Assembly: GCA_020152595.1 (NCBI GenBank) | Contig: JAIGNY010002249.1 | Span: 666,001-730,000 of the forward strand | Direction of reading: 5' to 3' | DNA: 64,000 nt | Source of the DNA: Chiridota heheva | Taxonomy: Eukaryota; Echinodermata; Holothuroidea; Apodida; Chiridotidae | Shown here: piece after piece, positions 12,051 to 22,755 of the stretch | Layout: each line of letters starts with the position of its first letter | Position numbering within the stretch: position 1 is the stretch's first letter | Translations under genes and position numbers: made by a program | Notes under the pieces: generated by a model | Seen by the model: the letters and a program-made list of their open reading frames with translations, nothing else | Told to the model about the DNA's origin: nothing | The model's database searches: none

Positions 12051-12480
12051 CCAGGGCCCAGCAAATTTTGCTTTATGGACGTGACATTTGGCGAATGACT
12101 AAAGGGGACGAAGCCAAGCTTCACATTTTTTCCACAAGTGTCTCAGACGTATATTGAAGATCCACTGGCCCATGAAGATCTCTAATGAAGAGTTAAGACA
12201 CTGCAAAAATTGACACCATAAGTGAGCAGATCCGGCGAAGGAGGTGGAAATTGATTGGCCATGTCTTGAGAATAAGAGAGCATGAGCACCCAAAGGCAGC
12301 CCTCACTTGGGAACATGAGGGGAGGAGAAGGGGGAGGCCTCGAGAGACTTCGCGGAGGACTGTTGTGAGAGAAAGAAATGAGATGTGGTGCAACACCTAT
12401 AGAAGGATTTCATCACTGTGACTCCAACTTATCTGGAAGGCATTTTGCCGGGAAAGCGTCGTTGCGTTTCACGCGTCTTT
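12050..12480 (+). pseudogene. Non-LTR retrotransposon reverse transcriptase fragment (3' part)
   Basis: The translation contains ILLYGRDIWRMTK, then, after frame changes, EQIRRRRWKLIGHVLRIREH and GRRRGRPRETSRRTV. This is the usual order at the C-terminus of many non-LTR retrotransposon polyproteins (LLYGsEtWr, qiRrRRwrWiGHvlR, kRkRGRPr.TWrR). Stops lie at 12154-12156 and beyond. It is the continuation of 10894-11440. The clade was not assigned. Confidence 0.8.
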
Positions 12481-12784
12481 ACACAGCTCAGTCACATCAC
12501 ACGTACAATAAACATAGTGCCTGGTAACCTACCTACTAGTTCAGCAAATTTTATTGTTTTTGTTCGCGTCGGTGATTTTACTTCATATTTTCCTAACGTT
12601 TTATATATTCACCGGGTATACGAAGAGTAATTTTACGTGAAGGCCATCTGATTGTTCGTTATACGTAGACAATGTCTACATACCTGTCATTAAGTGTTCA
12701 ATGCAAATCCTATACCGAAGGTTGAAAGATGTGACCCACTTCGAACAGGATCAGATGGAAATCGAGAAAACGTCTTTTTATTCC

Positions 12785-12980
12785 TCAGCACATGTCTATT
12801 AGTGCAACCAACGGCACAGCAAGAATCCGGCATAATTATCTTACCAAAATTATCTTATATAACAACATGCAATTATTTGTAAGTCTAAATAAGTGTTCAG
12901 CAGACAATCGTTCTCGCCCGACAAAATGGTGATGTAAACAAAATCACGTGACCTCATTACGTCGGCAGAAACACCTTATA
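12785..12980. repeat. About 200-bp dispersed repeat, copy 1
   Basis: It matches 34853-35062 along its length: CCGGCATAATTATCTTAC, TTATATAAC, GTTCAGCAGACAA/GTACAGCAGACGA, ACAAAATGG, TGTAAACAAAATCACGTGAC, CTCATTACGTC and AAACACC. A short inverse match is at 26428-26467. It contains the E-box CACGTG and a CRE-like TTACGTC. Confidence 0.7.
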
Positions 12981-13144
12981 CTAGGGACACGCAAGTATAG
13001 CTGCAAGCGACAGGACAACATGACGAAAAAGAATTTATGACCCTATTCCATCACGAGGGAGAAGGAACTGATGATGATGACGACAATGTTAATTTGGCTT
13101 GCCAGAAAAACTAAAGGCGAAATGGACTTCTGAACGGTAGGGGC

Positions 13145-13453
13145 CATGGGCCCTCTCTTAATTAGCTGACAGATGGATATTTTGTTAGCAGGATACTTCC
13201 CGGTGAGTGTGCAGCAACGTTTAATGGAAGCATAATTTCAGAGCAACTGTTCCGCTTGTTACCATGAATTGTTGTTATTATGTCAGTGTTTTTCTTTAAT
13301 TCTAATATATGTTAGTTGTAATTTTGTAGAAGTCATCCAGTTTTAGTGTAGACATCGTGGGGGGTGCCTGGGAGATGCTTGGACGCAGCCTGGTCATTTT
13401 TAATCAGTGGACTGTGTACCAAAGTTGGTACGCAGTGGAAAAGACTTGGTAAG
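13145..13453. repeat. Repeated segment GCTGACAG..., copy 3
   Basis: Positions 13150-13265 repeat 10490-10590, and 13425-13453 repeat 10590-10620 (GGTACGCAGTGGAAAAGACT). About 160 bp of extra sequence lies between them. This is probably retrotransposon-derived. Confidence 0.5.
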
Positions 13454-13469
13454 CAGTGGACTGACGTGC

Positions 13470-13600
13470 CCCCAATGTTGCAGTCACCTACATGGTGCCC
13501 CAACTAAGTCAATTTTGTACCTAGTGTTGTAGCACAACTAGTGTTGTAGCATATCTTTCTGCCTTCCCCCCTCCCCCCGCAATGAAGAATATGTTCATAC
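13470..13600. repeat. Dispersed repeat, copy near 14270-14460
   Basis: Words shared in order with 14274-14460 are GACGTGCCCC, CAATGTTGCAGT, CCCCAACTAAGTCA, ACTAGTGTTGTA, CCCCTCCCC and AATGAAGAA.ATGTTC. Neither copy has coding potential. Confidence 0.55.
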
Positions 13601-14273
13601 GCATGCATGACAGGACAACTTGTTTGCATGCTGGCGAGGGGGTCCCCACTGCCCAAGGGACAACTTGGCACCCAGGAAAAATTCCATAAAAGAGGCACTA
13701 CTTGGACGGCAATGTAAAATTGGTTTGCCAGAAAAAAACTGGAGGCGAAATGGACTTCTAAACGGTAGGGGCCACGGGCCCTTGGCTTCTGGGCCGTCAC
13801 ACATAATGTAAAGGTACAGTGCTCTACACGATAGAAAAGATCATGTAAGTTATTACTTTGTAGTTCACCTAAATTTGAACTAAAGGAGCTGCCGGCCAAA
13901 TAGTGAGGGCATTAGTTTTGGCCAATGCCAATTTCACAGATAAAAGTCGCACCACACGCTTATCTGTTTTTACATAATATTTTTACCCATCGCGCGCAAG
14001 GTAACAAATTCCAAAAAGTCAATGAAAAATCGTGACTGGGGAAACATACAAATTTCGAGTAACTCGGGTCGGGATTTAGTCATGTTTATAATATTCCGTA
14101 CAGCTGGGTGCAAGAAAGGTATTCGATTAGTGTTAGACTCATGATAATTACGCCTACGCCCTAACTTTTCGGCCGCCAGTTTTTTAAACATGTCATTCAG
14201 TCATTCATGGCTCATTCAGTGCAGTGAAAATACACAATATACGCAATTTCGCTATTTTGATTGGCCTACAGGG

Positions 14274-14460
14274 GGACGTGCCCCAATGTTGCAGTGACCT
14301 AAATGGTACCACAGGTATTCCTAGCGTTATGACAAGCTATGTGCTTACTAAGTATATATATAAAGAGGGTGACCCCCAACTAAGTCATTTTATTTACCAT
14401 TGAACTAGTGTTGTAACATACCTTTGTTCCCCCTCCCCAATGAAGAACATGTTCCTACGC
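14274..14460. repeat. Dispersed repeat, second copy
   Basis: This is the diverged partner of 13470-13600. Shared words are GGGACGTGCCCC, CCCCAACTAAGTCA, ACTAGTGTTGTA and AATGAAGAACATGTTCCTACG. It ends before the promoter region at 14.5-14.9 kb, which shows no repeat similarity elsewhere in the window. Confidence 0.5.
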
Positions 14461-14702
14461 CTATGCGACCTAGTTATCATTCATTCATGAGCCAAGTCAC
14501 GTAAACAGTCAAACTGAGATTCTCACTGACTCGCTAGTCTCCAAATGACGTACACTTTGCGCTCTCAAAACATGAGAATGTTATAACTTTACCGCTCACA
14601 ATTTCAACCGAGATTTCATTCACAAATTTCGATCAAAACATTGACTCTCCGTGTCGTAGAGCACGTAGTCCACAATCACGCGCAAATTTTTCGCAGAAAC
14701 AT

Positions 14703-14745
14703 GAACGTTCCCGAAGCTTCAAGACGATTAATGAACGTTCATGAA
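14703..14745 (+). promoter_or_regulatory. Heat-shock element array (nine 5-bp units)
   Basis: Heat-shock factor binds alternating nGAAn/nTTCn pentamers. From 14703, every fifth base opens a unit: GAA, TTC, GAA, TTC, GAC, TTA, GAA, TTC, GAA (starts 14703, 14708, 14713, 14718, 14723, 14728, 14733, 14738, 14743). Seven units are perfect and the two middle ones each have one mismatch, all in the same 5-bp register. Three perfect units already make a functional consensus, so this is well above background. A CCAAT box and a TATA box follow in the usual order and spacing of a heat-shock gene promoter. The motif itself is symmetric; the plus strand is inferred from the TATA box. Confidence 0.85.
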
Positions 14746-14763
14746 CACACCTCCAGGTATCCA

Positions 14764-14768
14764 CCAAT
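14764..14768 (+). promoter_or_regulatory. CCAAT box
   Basis: CCAAT (in CCACCAATCAC) lies 19 bp after the last heat-shock unit and 55 bp before the TATA box. In animal heat-shock promoters an NF-Y-type CCAAT box commonly sits between the heat-shock elements and TATA. Confidence 0.6.
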
Positions 14769-14822
14769 CACAACGCAGTATTTCCTCATTTTTTTACAGG
14801 TCATGACATTGTTTTGCTTATT

Positions 14823-14830
14823 TATATAAA
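14823..14830 (+). promoter_or_regulatory. TATA box (TATATAAA)
   Basis: TATATAAA lies 78 bp downstream of the heat-shock array. The predicted transcription start is about 14850-14866, a CpG-rich patch (CGTCGTACGTACGTCAGTAC) that contains an initiator-like TCAGT at 14863. Confidence 0.7.
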
Positions 14831-14854
14831 TGTACCCAGCCAGGCATATCGTCG

Positions 14855-15173
14855 TACGTACGTCAGTACGTGTGTAACGTTACGACAGTTTTCCGGCCTA
14901 CTACTCAATATTGCAATGTGTGGAACTTAAATGCAGAGCTGGTGTTTATGGAATATACCGTCTCACTGATGTACAGGAGAATGCAGTTTCAGTGAACACT
15001 ACATAGCATCAGTTTTATCTGTAAAACAGGAATCTGGTAAGCGTTTTGCATTGGTATATTTATTTCTTTTATGATTATCAAAGGTCTTGAGTCTTGTAAA
15101 GTTGTTGGCCTAGGCCTACTCTATGAAAAAAAGTCCTTGGACTTGGAGGGATGTGCTGTGCAGAAGTGCAAGG
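14855..15173 (+). other. Candidate 5' untranslated exon
   Basis: The 180-320 bp after the TATA box contain no long frame. They hold two good splice donors: CTG|GTAAGC (GT at 15037) and AGG|GTAAGT (GT at 15174). A first exon from about 14855 ending at 15036 or 15173 would match a leader exon. The next convincing plus-strand exon is the AGL start-codon exon at 36004, which begins at a splice acceptor and so needs an upstream exon. The link across 21 kb is an inference that only transcript data can settle. Confidence 0.35.
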
Positions 15174-17650
15174 GTAAGTTCGAGGCCTAGCCTAGGTCTA
15201 ATGTGTACTGTTATTCTAGTCTACGTGTACCGGGACGGAAGTGGATGAACACCGGGTTTTCCCCCTGCTCTTTTCAATTGGTGCAACTTACAAGTAAAAA
15301 TCTTCAGAAGTTCAGGTGGGTAGAGGACTGGGGTAGCCTAGAGCATGGGTAACATCTCCCCCGGTGCCAGTAGGGCCAAGACTTAAAATTGGCAAACTGA
15401 AGTAGGGGCTTGCACCACTGTGGTTGGTAACTTATTTGAAAATATGATAATTTAGGCCTGGCTTGCTGTCAACGTGAAACGTCAAAATATAGAATGGCTC
15501 ACTATGTATTTCTATGTGAAAAAAAAAAAAAAGGCACTGCTTTTTCGGAGCCTACACCATTTACTAAGTTCTATGCTAGAACAGCATTAATTAGTAGCTC
15601 AATATATGTTTTGGGGTGGTTTAAGACTGTTTTTAGCTCCGCCCATTAATAAACAGAGTGCAATGAGTGGACCTTATCAAATCATACATGAGCTCCCATA
15701 TGTCCCTGTACAAAGTTTTGGGTTAAAATGCATCTCCTAGGTTTTAACAGAATCTTGAGATTCTGGCTCAAGCGAGATTTTTGTATGCTTCATAAAACTT
15801 GTATTTTAAATAAGAGATATTCTATGTAGTTTTTTAAGTAAAGCTCCCGAAAGGTAAAATTTTTGTCTACAAAAGTGTCAGATTTCAATACGTAATGGTG
15901 CTAAAAATAGCTCTTTTAGCTGTAGACAATATTCTTGTTCGCGTTTCGTACCGGTACTGTGCCGGGCTGTGATATTGGTCAGTTGGTATGGAGGTCCTCC
16001 ATTCACGCGCATGTCTATTAGTTACATGTACAGACATGTATGTGTCTTGTTGTTAATCATATCACAGTATTTTCCAATCAGAATTTGGACATTCTTCTAT
16101 GAATATGCAAATTCTTGGAATCTTATTTAGGCCACGCTGTATGAGTTCTTAATAAGTCATGACATAACCTAGAAGATAACATGTGAAGTTGTTGTTTGAT
16201 CATTTTCGCTTGTCGTAAGTGTCAGTAGGTCTAATTGTGCTACATTACATTGCATTGCGGGAGCTAGAGCGTTGTACTTAAATGCACTATGTTTCACAGG
16301 GGTTAGAATTTTAAACGTAAATGCACTATCTAAGGATAAAGTTTTGTTGGGTTGGTGAACACACGTGGCATTGCAAAAACTGGGAGTTGTTACTAATGTG
16401 CCGTATGGGCAGCAGATTGGCAGACATAAAAGGTTGTTTCTAAACTTGTTTACAGTGTTGGTGGACACGTGGAAGAATCATTGCTGGGTAGTATTCAATG
16501 GGGCATCCCAGGGCTGCTAGTAAGGCTGTGACGGTTATCTGTTTAACCGTTTGTTCTATTATTCATTTAGGAAATCATGCTCCGTGTAGAAGAATGTTAT
16601 TCCAATTTTTATGTTTGTTTTTTAAAGTTTGCACCAGGGGTCCATATGCATAACACTAAACATTTCTACGGTACCTGGGATCGGGTGGATTGTAGCTAGC
16701 TTGTGCTCATAAGGAAGGCGCTAGGCTTAACACACTCATTAATATAACCCCATCAAATACACAAGAAATTTCTGCTCGTATCCATTCATTATCGAATCAC
16801 AGTACATATCTCCCAATCACTGACCGGCGCACATGCAAATCTTTCGCTCACAGCCATGCTGTAACTCCTAATAAGGTCATGGAGATACCGTACTAACTTT
16901 TTTTACATTCTACGTGGAAGGTGTTATCATCGAGTAGGCCATGCAATATTCGACAGGAATCCCATGTTTAATCAGAACTGCGCATCTCTTATACACCCCT
17001 GGAAATCTCAAGCGTGAGGTATTTCAGACTTGCTGTGTGTGAACAGGGATCCCAGATAATCCCTTGTGTGAACATGTGCAGTATATTTTATTGCGGTTTT
17101 GGTTGACTTAACTGATAACTTTGTTGACGGTGCTTGGATTATTATCGGGATTATTGAAAATAAAGTTTTGTTTTAAATTATTTTGCAGGATTGCTTTTGG
17201 TATGTTCCTTACGTATTGTCTTCAATGAAGTGATTTTTGGTGAGCATGCGAAGCATTATGCGAACCTCTGTAATGGCAATTTTGGCAGTCCAGCCGTCCA
17301 CAGTTTTGCCTGAGATTTCCTCAGAAATGTTAGTTTCTTCAGACTTCCTCAGAAAAAGCTAAAAGTTTCTTCAGATATCCTCATGGAAGGCTGGAATTTC
17401 CTGACTAAATATTAAAGTTTTTCAGAGACTCTTAGACAGGATGAAGAATAGTTTCCTTGAAAAGTCTACAAAACATTTGATATTTCCTTCGAATATATCT
17501 GTAAGATGATATAATTTCCCCAAATTATTGATTATTAAACTCCGCTTTTATTATTGTGTACATTTGCATAAAGTTGCCACAGTATATAAACTGACAAGAC
17601 TTACTTAGTATGCTCAGTCAGGAAGTGTGACAGGATGTAACTGCATATGG
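15174..17650. other. Non-coding stretch, no recognised feature
   Basis: I see no homologous protein, RNA gene or tandem array here. It is AT-rich with short simple tracts (a 12-13 A run at about 15520). If the leader exon belongs to AGL, this is the start of its first intron. Confidence 0.5.
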
Positions 17651-17654
17651 ACAT

Positions 17655-19100
17655 ACATGTAGGGGATGGCACATGGATGGGGGCCATGCGGGACATAGGA
17701 TAGAATATATACCATGTGATACGCATAAAGGCATGATTATTTCACTCCAGGGACTGTGATAGCTAGGACAAGATATGGGATGGGATGCCATGTGGAACCG
17801 GGTGAGATTCCATCTGGGATATATGGTGGAATGCCATGAGGAACATAGGGTAGAATGCTATTGGGTGGGATGTCATGTTGAACATGAGATGTCATGTGGG
17901 ACATGGGGTGGGATGCCATGTGGGACATGGGTGGGATGCCATGTGGGATATGGGGTGGGATGCCATGTGGGACATGAGGTGGGATGCTACAAGTAACACA
18001 GTGTATGACATAGGTTGTGATGTCATGTGAGATAAAGGGTAAGAGGCCACAGTATGTGGAACAGGGTAGGAGGCCATGGGGACATGGGATGTGATACCAT
18101 ATGTGGGACATAAAGTAGGATGGGAACATGTGGAATATATGGTGGGACATAAGGTGGGATGCCATGTGGGACATCAGGTGGAAGCCACTATTGCAAGAAT
18201 ATAAGGTGGGATGACATGGGGAATGTAGGGAGGAATGCCATGTGTGACACAGGGAGCGATGCCATGTGGAACAGGTCATATGGGACATATGGTTGGATTA
18301 ATGTGGGACATACTGTAGGATGGGATTCATCTGGGACAGGGTGGGATGCCATGTGGATCATAGGGTGGGAATGGGATGTGGGACATATGGTGGAATGCCA
18401 TGTGGGACATGGTGGAATGCCATGTGGAACATATTGTACATGTATGGTGGAATGCCATGTTGGAGATATGGTGGAATGCCACGAGTAACACAGAGTATGA
18501 CATAGGTTGGGATGCCATGTGGGACATAGGGTAGCAGGCTATGTGGAACATAGGGTAGGATCCAATGTGGAACATAAGGTGGGATGCCATGTGGGACATC
18601 AGGTGGGAAGCCACTATTGCGAGAATATAAGGTGGGATGACATGGGGAACATAGGGAGAGATGCCATGTGGGACACAGGTAGGGATGCCATGTGGGACAT
18701 AGGGTGGGATGCCATGTGGGATATGTGGTGGGATGCCATGTGGGACGTGGGGTGGGATGCCATGTGGGACATTGGGTGGGATGCCATGTGGGACATGGGG
18801 TGGGATGCCATGTGGGACATGGGGTGGGATGTCACGAATAACACAAGAGTATGACAGTTTGGGATGCCATGTGAGACATAGGGTAGGAGGCTATATGGAA
18901 CATAGGGTAGGAGGCCATGGGTACATGGGATGTGATGCCATATGTATGACATAAAGTAGGATGGGAACATGTGGAATATATGGTGGGATCCAATGTGGAA
19001 CATATAAGGTGGGATGCCATGTGGGACATCAGGTGGAAGACACTGTTGAAAGAATATTAAGGTGGGATGACATGGGGAATATAGGGAGGGATGCTATCTT
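17655..19100. repeat. About 19-20-bp minisatellite, GGGATGCCATGTGGGACAT type
   Basis: Around 70 diverged units related to GGGATGCCATGTGGGACAT fill 1.4 kb. A longer period is superimposed: the block containing GGTGGGATGACATGGGGAA recurs near 18204, 18630 and 19061, and the AGTAACACAG-type interruption recurs near 17990, 18484 and 18835. Several stop-poor frames on both strands (up to 183 codons) merely translate the repeat as SHMASHPM- or GGMPCGT-type peptides and are not called as genes. Confidence 0.9.
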
Positions 19101-20450
19101 CACACTATACAGTGCACAATATCCTCTGTTGTGTGGACAGCACTTGTCTTCATTGTTGCAATGTAAAGTAAATTTGCAAACTTCTAAAAAAAATTGCAGC
19201 TCTATAACAGTATTCCTGATCTTATATTTGTTTGCAGCTTTATAACAGTATCCCTGATCTAAGATATAGCAAATGATGAAAAAACCATTCATTTATGAAA
19301 CTTTTTTACTTTTTTAAGTTGAAATTTAAAATTAAGCACTGTAATCTTCCAATAATAAGCTTAAAACTATGGTATGTGGAGTACCGGCTCTAGATTAGAA
19401 AGTTGGATTTTAATAGCTTCTTCAATATGTTATTTTGTGACATAATTTTCATGTGAAGTGATCAAAATGACCATCGGGCATATTTTGGAGTGGCCAATAT
19501 AGAACTTTAGTGTGTTATTTAGCAGGAATTATATTTCTTTCTTTGATTGTTTTAAGTGTTCTATATATAAAGTACAATTCAGATCGCTACTGTCAATAAG
19601 TGAGAAAATAATTCTGCCCGAAAGATGCATGCTGGTTAATGTCTAAAAGAGCAATTTTTATGTGATTTTGTTGTTTTTTGGCACTTAAGTTTTATACTTT
19701 TACAATAAAGTATACTAATAATAAGCTTTATTCTTATGAGCATGGCACTATATGGTTAATTCCGTGTGACGGCTGTTACGATTCAGAGACAATTTCTGAA
19801 CTTTAGAATAATTTCTCTCAAATAGTTACTAATATTATCCCATTATTCAAAAATTCAAAATAGCCGCCATTTCCACTAAAATAGGCCACAGATTGGCCAA
19901 CTTTGAACAGCCGTATTTCAAAAACCTTAAAAGATATAGGGTTACAAATTTGGGGGTGTTCTACATGTAGCTACATGACTTGCAACAAATGTGCCAATAT
20001 TCAAGCAAATCTATGATGGTGGGTGTCATGCCCTTGTTGAATTGACATGGAATGACCCGTAAGTAATCATGTAATATCCACCCTTTCCCTGATGCAATCC
20101 CTCCATAATCACGCCCCTTCCATACCCGCCCCATCTCTAAACCTGCCCTCCTTAATACACTGTTCCTCCCTGTTTCCCTGCCCCAGCACTATAGAAATGT
20201 TCAAGAAATCAAAATTGTTTTGTTTTGCAACAGATAATCTTTTAGGGATATATATTTTAAAAGAATTAGGACCATATGCAGGGAGCATATGCTTTCATCC
20301 AGATTATTCCAAAACCTTGGACCATGAAATCTGACAATTCTTTGATATATTGACGACCTTAAAATGTTTTGATAGAAGTTTCCTTTACTTCGTGTATTGT
20401 GTGTATGTCATTTATCATAACAAAAAATGTTGAGAAATTAGAGGGTATCA
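19101..20450. other. Non-coding stretch, no recognised feature
   Basis: This is AT-rich sequence with one short local duplication: AGCTCTATAACAGTATTCCTGATCT near 19198 and AGCTTTATAACAGTATCCCTGATCT near 19237. I see no coding or RNA signal. Confidence 0.5.
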
Positions 20451-20454
20451 AGTT

Positions 20455-20810
20455 CTTGTATATATCGGCCCTCTTTTCGCATAGTGACCAATGTCATTTG
20501 TGTGAGTGATGAATGTCCAAATTAAAATGATTAATTCCGCATACTGACGAATGTTCGAAATTTTTTGAAGCTTAATGAAATGCAAGTTGATAAACTTATT
20601 ATACAGCTTTATATATCAGTGGAAAGAGAAAAATGCCAGACTTTGACAATTGTACTTACAATATAGATATTTTAAGCAAAATCTTATTTCATGAAGCTTG
20701 AAAGACATTCGTTAGTATGCGGAAATAATAATTAAGTATTTTGCACCAATTTTTGTTTCACCTAAATAAGACATTCGTCAGTATGCGGAAAGAGAAACGA
20801 TATATACATG
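20455..20810. mobile_element. Small foldback element (CCGCATACTGACGAATGT)
   Basis: The left end TATATCGGCCCTCTTTTCGC followed by ATAGTGACCAATGT is the inverse of the right end ACATTCGTCAGTATGCGGAA followed by AGAGAAACGATATATA. Inner copies TTCCGCATACTGACGAATGT (about 20534) and ACATTCGTTAGTATGCGGAA (about 20705) are also inverted to each other. The element is about 350 bp with no open frame, as expected for a MITE. Confidence 0.6.
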
Positions 20811-21060
20811 AAAATTCCAAGCTGATAATTATCAATGTCAAAAATGCCAAAATACTGAGCAGGCATAAAGTAGTTGTATAAATAAGGTTAATGTATGTTC
20901 TTGACTTTGCAGCACGCTTTTGAAGAATGAAACTACCAATTAAAACACCAAGAAATTTTGTTTCGCTTGCAGATAAAATAAATAAAAGACGTCCCAATAT
21001 AGAGCCTTGGGGTACACCACAAGAAATTTGTATTAATATTCAAATATCAAATGATATCAC
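20780..21060 (-). pseudogene. Non-LTR retrotransposon reverse transcriptase fragment
   Basis: On the minus strand, 20955-21028 encodes ISCGVPQGSILGRLLFILS, the highly conserved GVPQGSILGP box of LINE reverse transcriptases. It is joined directly to SETKFLGVLIG, which in intact elements lies well downstream and after the catalytic FADD motif. The intervening part, including the catalytic aspartates, has therefore been deleted. The frame runs to 20758 with unrelated sequence. This is a dead remnant. Confidence 0.75.
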
Positions 21061-21089
21061 TGAGTTGAATAAGATTTACTGAAGGCGAG

Positions 21090-22034
21090 TAAAGGAGACA
21101 TACTGTAAAGTCTGGCTTTTCCTCCTTTGTTGTGATAGAAGCAATAATTAATAAGCCATTTTCCCAAATTTCACCATCTTCCAAATAAATTTAACATATA
21201 TTTTCTATTTGTTTAAAACATTTATTTGATCAAAAACAAATAACATGGGGGCAGCCATTTTGTTCATATTGCCTTCTTAAAATGACATCAACACGGTTCT
21301 TAAAATTTCAAGAAAAACTAGAATTTCAGCACTCTAATAGAGTGCATACATGTACCTCTGCCCCCTACTGCTCCTAGTTCATTCCTCATCCTGAATATAA
21401 TCTAGTAAATCTACCTCAGAAAATGTAGAACCACCAAGATTTATACCCAGTGAATCTTTCTCTCACTTTTAATTGTATTGCCCATTTGCATTCTAAACAC
21501 TTCAGCATTATGTACCTTCTGACTGATTTCTTTCAAGGTTGTATCATTGTTTTTAGACAAGATTCACATTCCATTGTTTTCCTTTGTTTTTTTTTCTTCA
21601 CCCATGCAGTTCCTATATCGATACCAGCTTTCTGACTTTTAGTTCTTGTATTTCTATCATTCCACCCCTGTTTTTTTTTCTTCCTACCTCTAGAATGATC
21701 TAACCTCTCGGGCACAATTTGACCCTCGTTGTCGTGGTGCCGTTTAGCCCTCATCAAACAAACAAACAAAGTCCTTTGCCCCATGCATTACATAAACATA
21801 TTAACACTCTGCCTCAACTATTATCTTTAAATAACACATAGGGGAAATGATGTCGTCATTGGTACAGGAGTAAAAGAAATGTCATCCTTCATGCTACAGC
21901 TTTAAACATGAATATCTTGAAAACTGAATAAACTTTTAAGATGCATTTGTTTTTGTTTCTTTGTATAGGGTTTCTTTTTAATTCTCTATCATACAGTATA
22001 TCAAGTTTTAATTTGTTACTTTATGTCTCCTTTA
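21090..22034. mobile_element. TTAAAGG-type foldback element with nested insertion
   Basis: The left end TAAAGGAGACATACTG and right end TATGTCTCCTTTAAGG are inverse. Inner matches include GGCAGCCATTTTGTTC and ATGACATCAACAC on the left and ATGATGTCGTCATT on the right. The interior from about 21326 to 21780 looks like a second repeat inserted into it. The ends resemble those at 41015-41633. Confidence 0.6.
21326..21780. mobile_element. Nested dispersed repeat with CAAA tail
   Basis: The left end (CAGCACTCTAATAGAGTGCA, then CCTCTGCC) is the inverse of the end of the repeat at 29700-30350. The right end, GTCGTGGTGCCGTTTAGCC followed by (CAAA)n, matches 23283-23321 (GTCGTAGTGCCGTTAAACATC, then AACAAACC). 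A CAAA-type tail suggests a retroposed SINE-like segment. It may be two elements side by side. Confidence 0.45.
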
Positions 22035-22049
22035 AGGAGATAGGCAAGT

Positions 22050-22520
22050 GGAGGCTGGTTCTGAATAGGTGGGTGGAGGGTGGAAATTATTCAATCTTAT
22101 CATTTGAAAAGATGAAGGGTTGAAGTACTTCCTATAGAGGGCTTATCCTTTTTGCAAAATGATTTGAATGAAGAAATTTGCAACCATTAAGACCCAGAAA
22201 AATATGCTGTAAGAAACTAGTGGAAAAAAATCACTTTTTCAACTTAATTGGGCAAATATTTTGATACACACATTGGAGAAATTCTTTACAGTTTGTATCA
22301 AAAATTGATTTTTTTTTTTAAGGAACAGGATACTGTAAGCAGGTCAGGAGTTTAAGGAACAGTCACCCATTTAGCAGAGTTTTGAAAGTACTGTGTATGA
22401 TGGCTTTGTTCACATTAATATTGTAAAACTGTTGAATGGACTTCCTTCCTTTGACCCTCCACAAAATTATATTTTAAGATGATTTTGAAAAGTGATGTGG
22501 TGTCACAGCATTTGAGAAAA
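22050..22520. other. Non-coding stretch, no recognised feature
   Basis: No coding frame, RNA gene or array is visible between the foldback element and the 33-bp minisatellite. Confidence 0.5.
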
Positions 22521-22523
22521 TGT

Positions 22524-22755
22524 TGGTTGGTCGTCGCATCAGCTTGATGTCCTAGTTGGTTGGTCGTCGCATCAGCTTGATGTCCTAGTTGGTAGGTCGT
22601 CGCATCAGCTTGATGTTCTAGTTGGTTGGTCGTCGCATCAGCTTGATGTTCTTGTTGGTTGGTCGTTGCATCAGCTTGATGTCCTAGTTGGTTGGTCATC
22701 GTATCAGCTTGATGTCCTAGTTGGTTGGTCGTCGCATCAGCTTGATGTCCTAGGG
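22524..22755. repeat. 33-bp minisatellite (about 7 copies)
   Basis: Units contain GTTGGTTGGTCGTCGCATCA and GCTTGATGTCCTA. Because 33 is a multiple of three, the minus strand reads as an 11-residue repeat (NQLGHQADATT), which gives a spurious 94-codon frame. Copies differ by only a few bases. Confidence 0.9.

Noticed and set aside
13970-14191. 73-codon minus-strand frame (MFKKLAAEKLGRRRNYHESN...), possibly a divergent gene sharing the heat-shock promoter
   Set aside because: It looks somewhat coding-like, but I recognise no family and see no clear splice donor, and its start is about 510 bp from the heat-shock elements with a repeat between. It remains an open possibility.
17737-19003. Frames of 61-183 codons on both strands over the 17.7-19.0 kb array
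   Set aside because: Repeat translation of the 19-20-bp minisatellite; frames break at each punctuating block.
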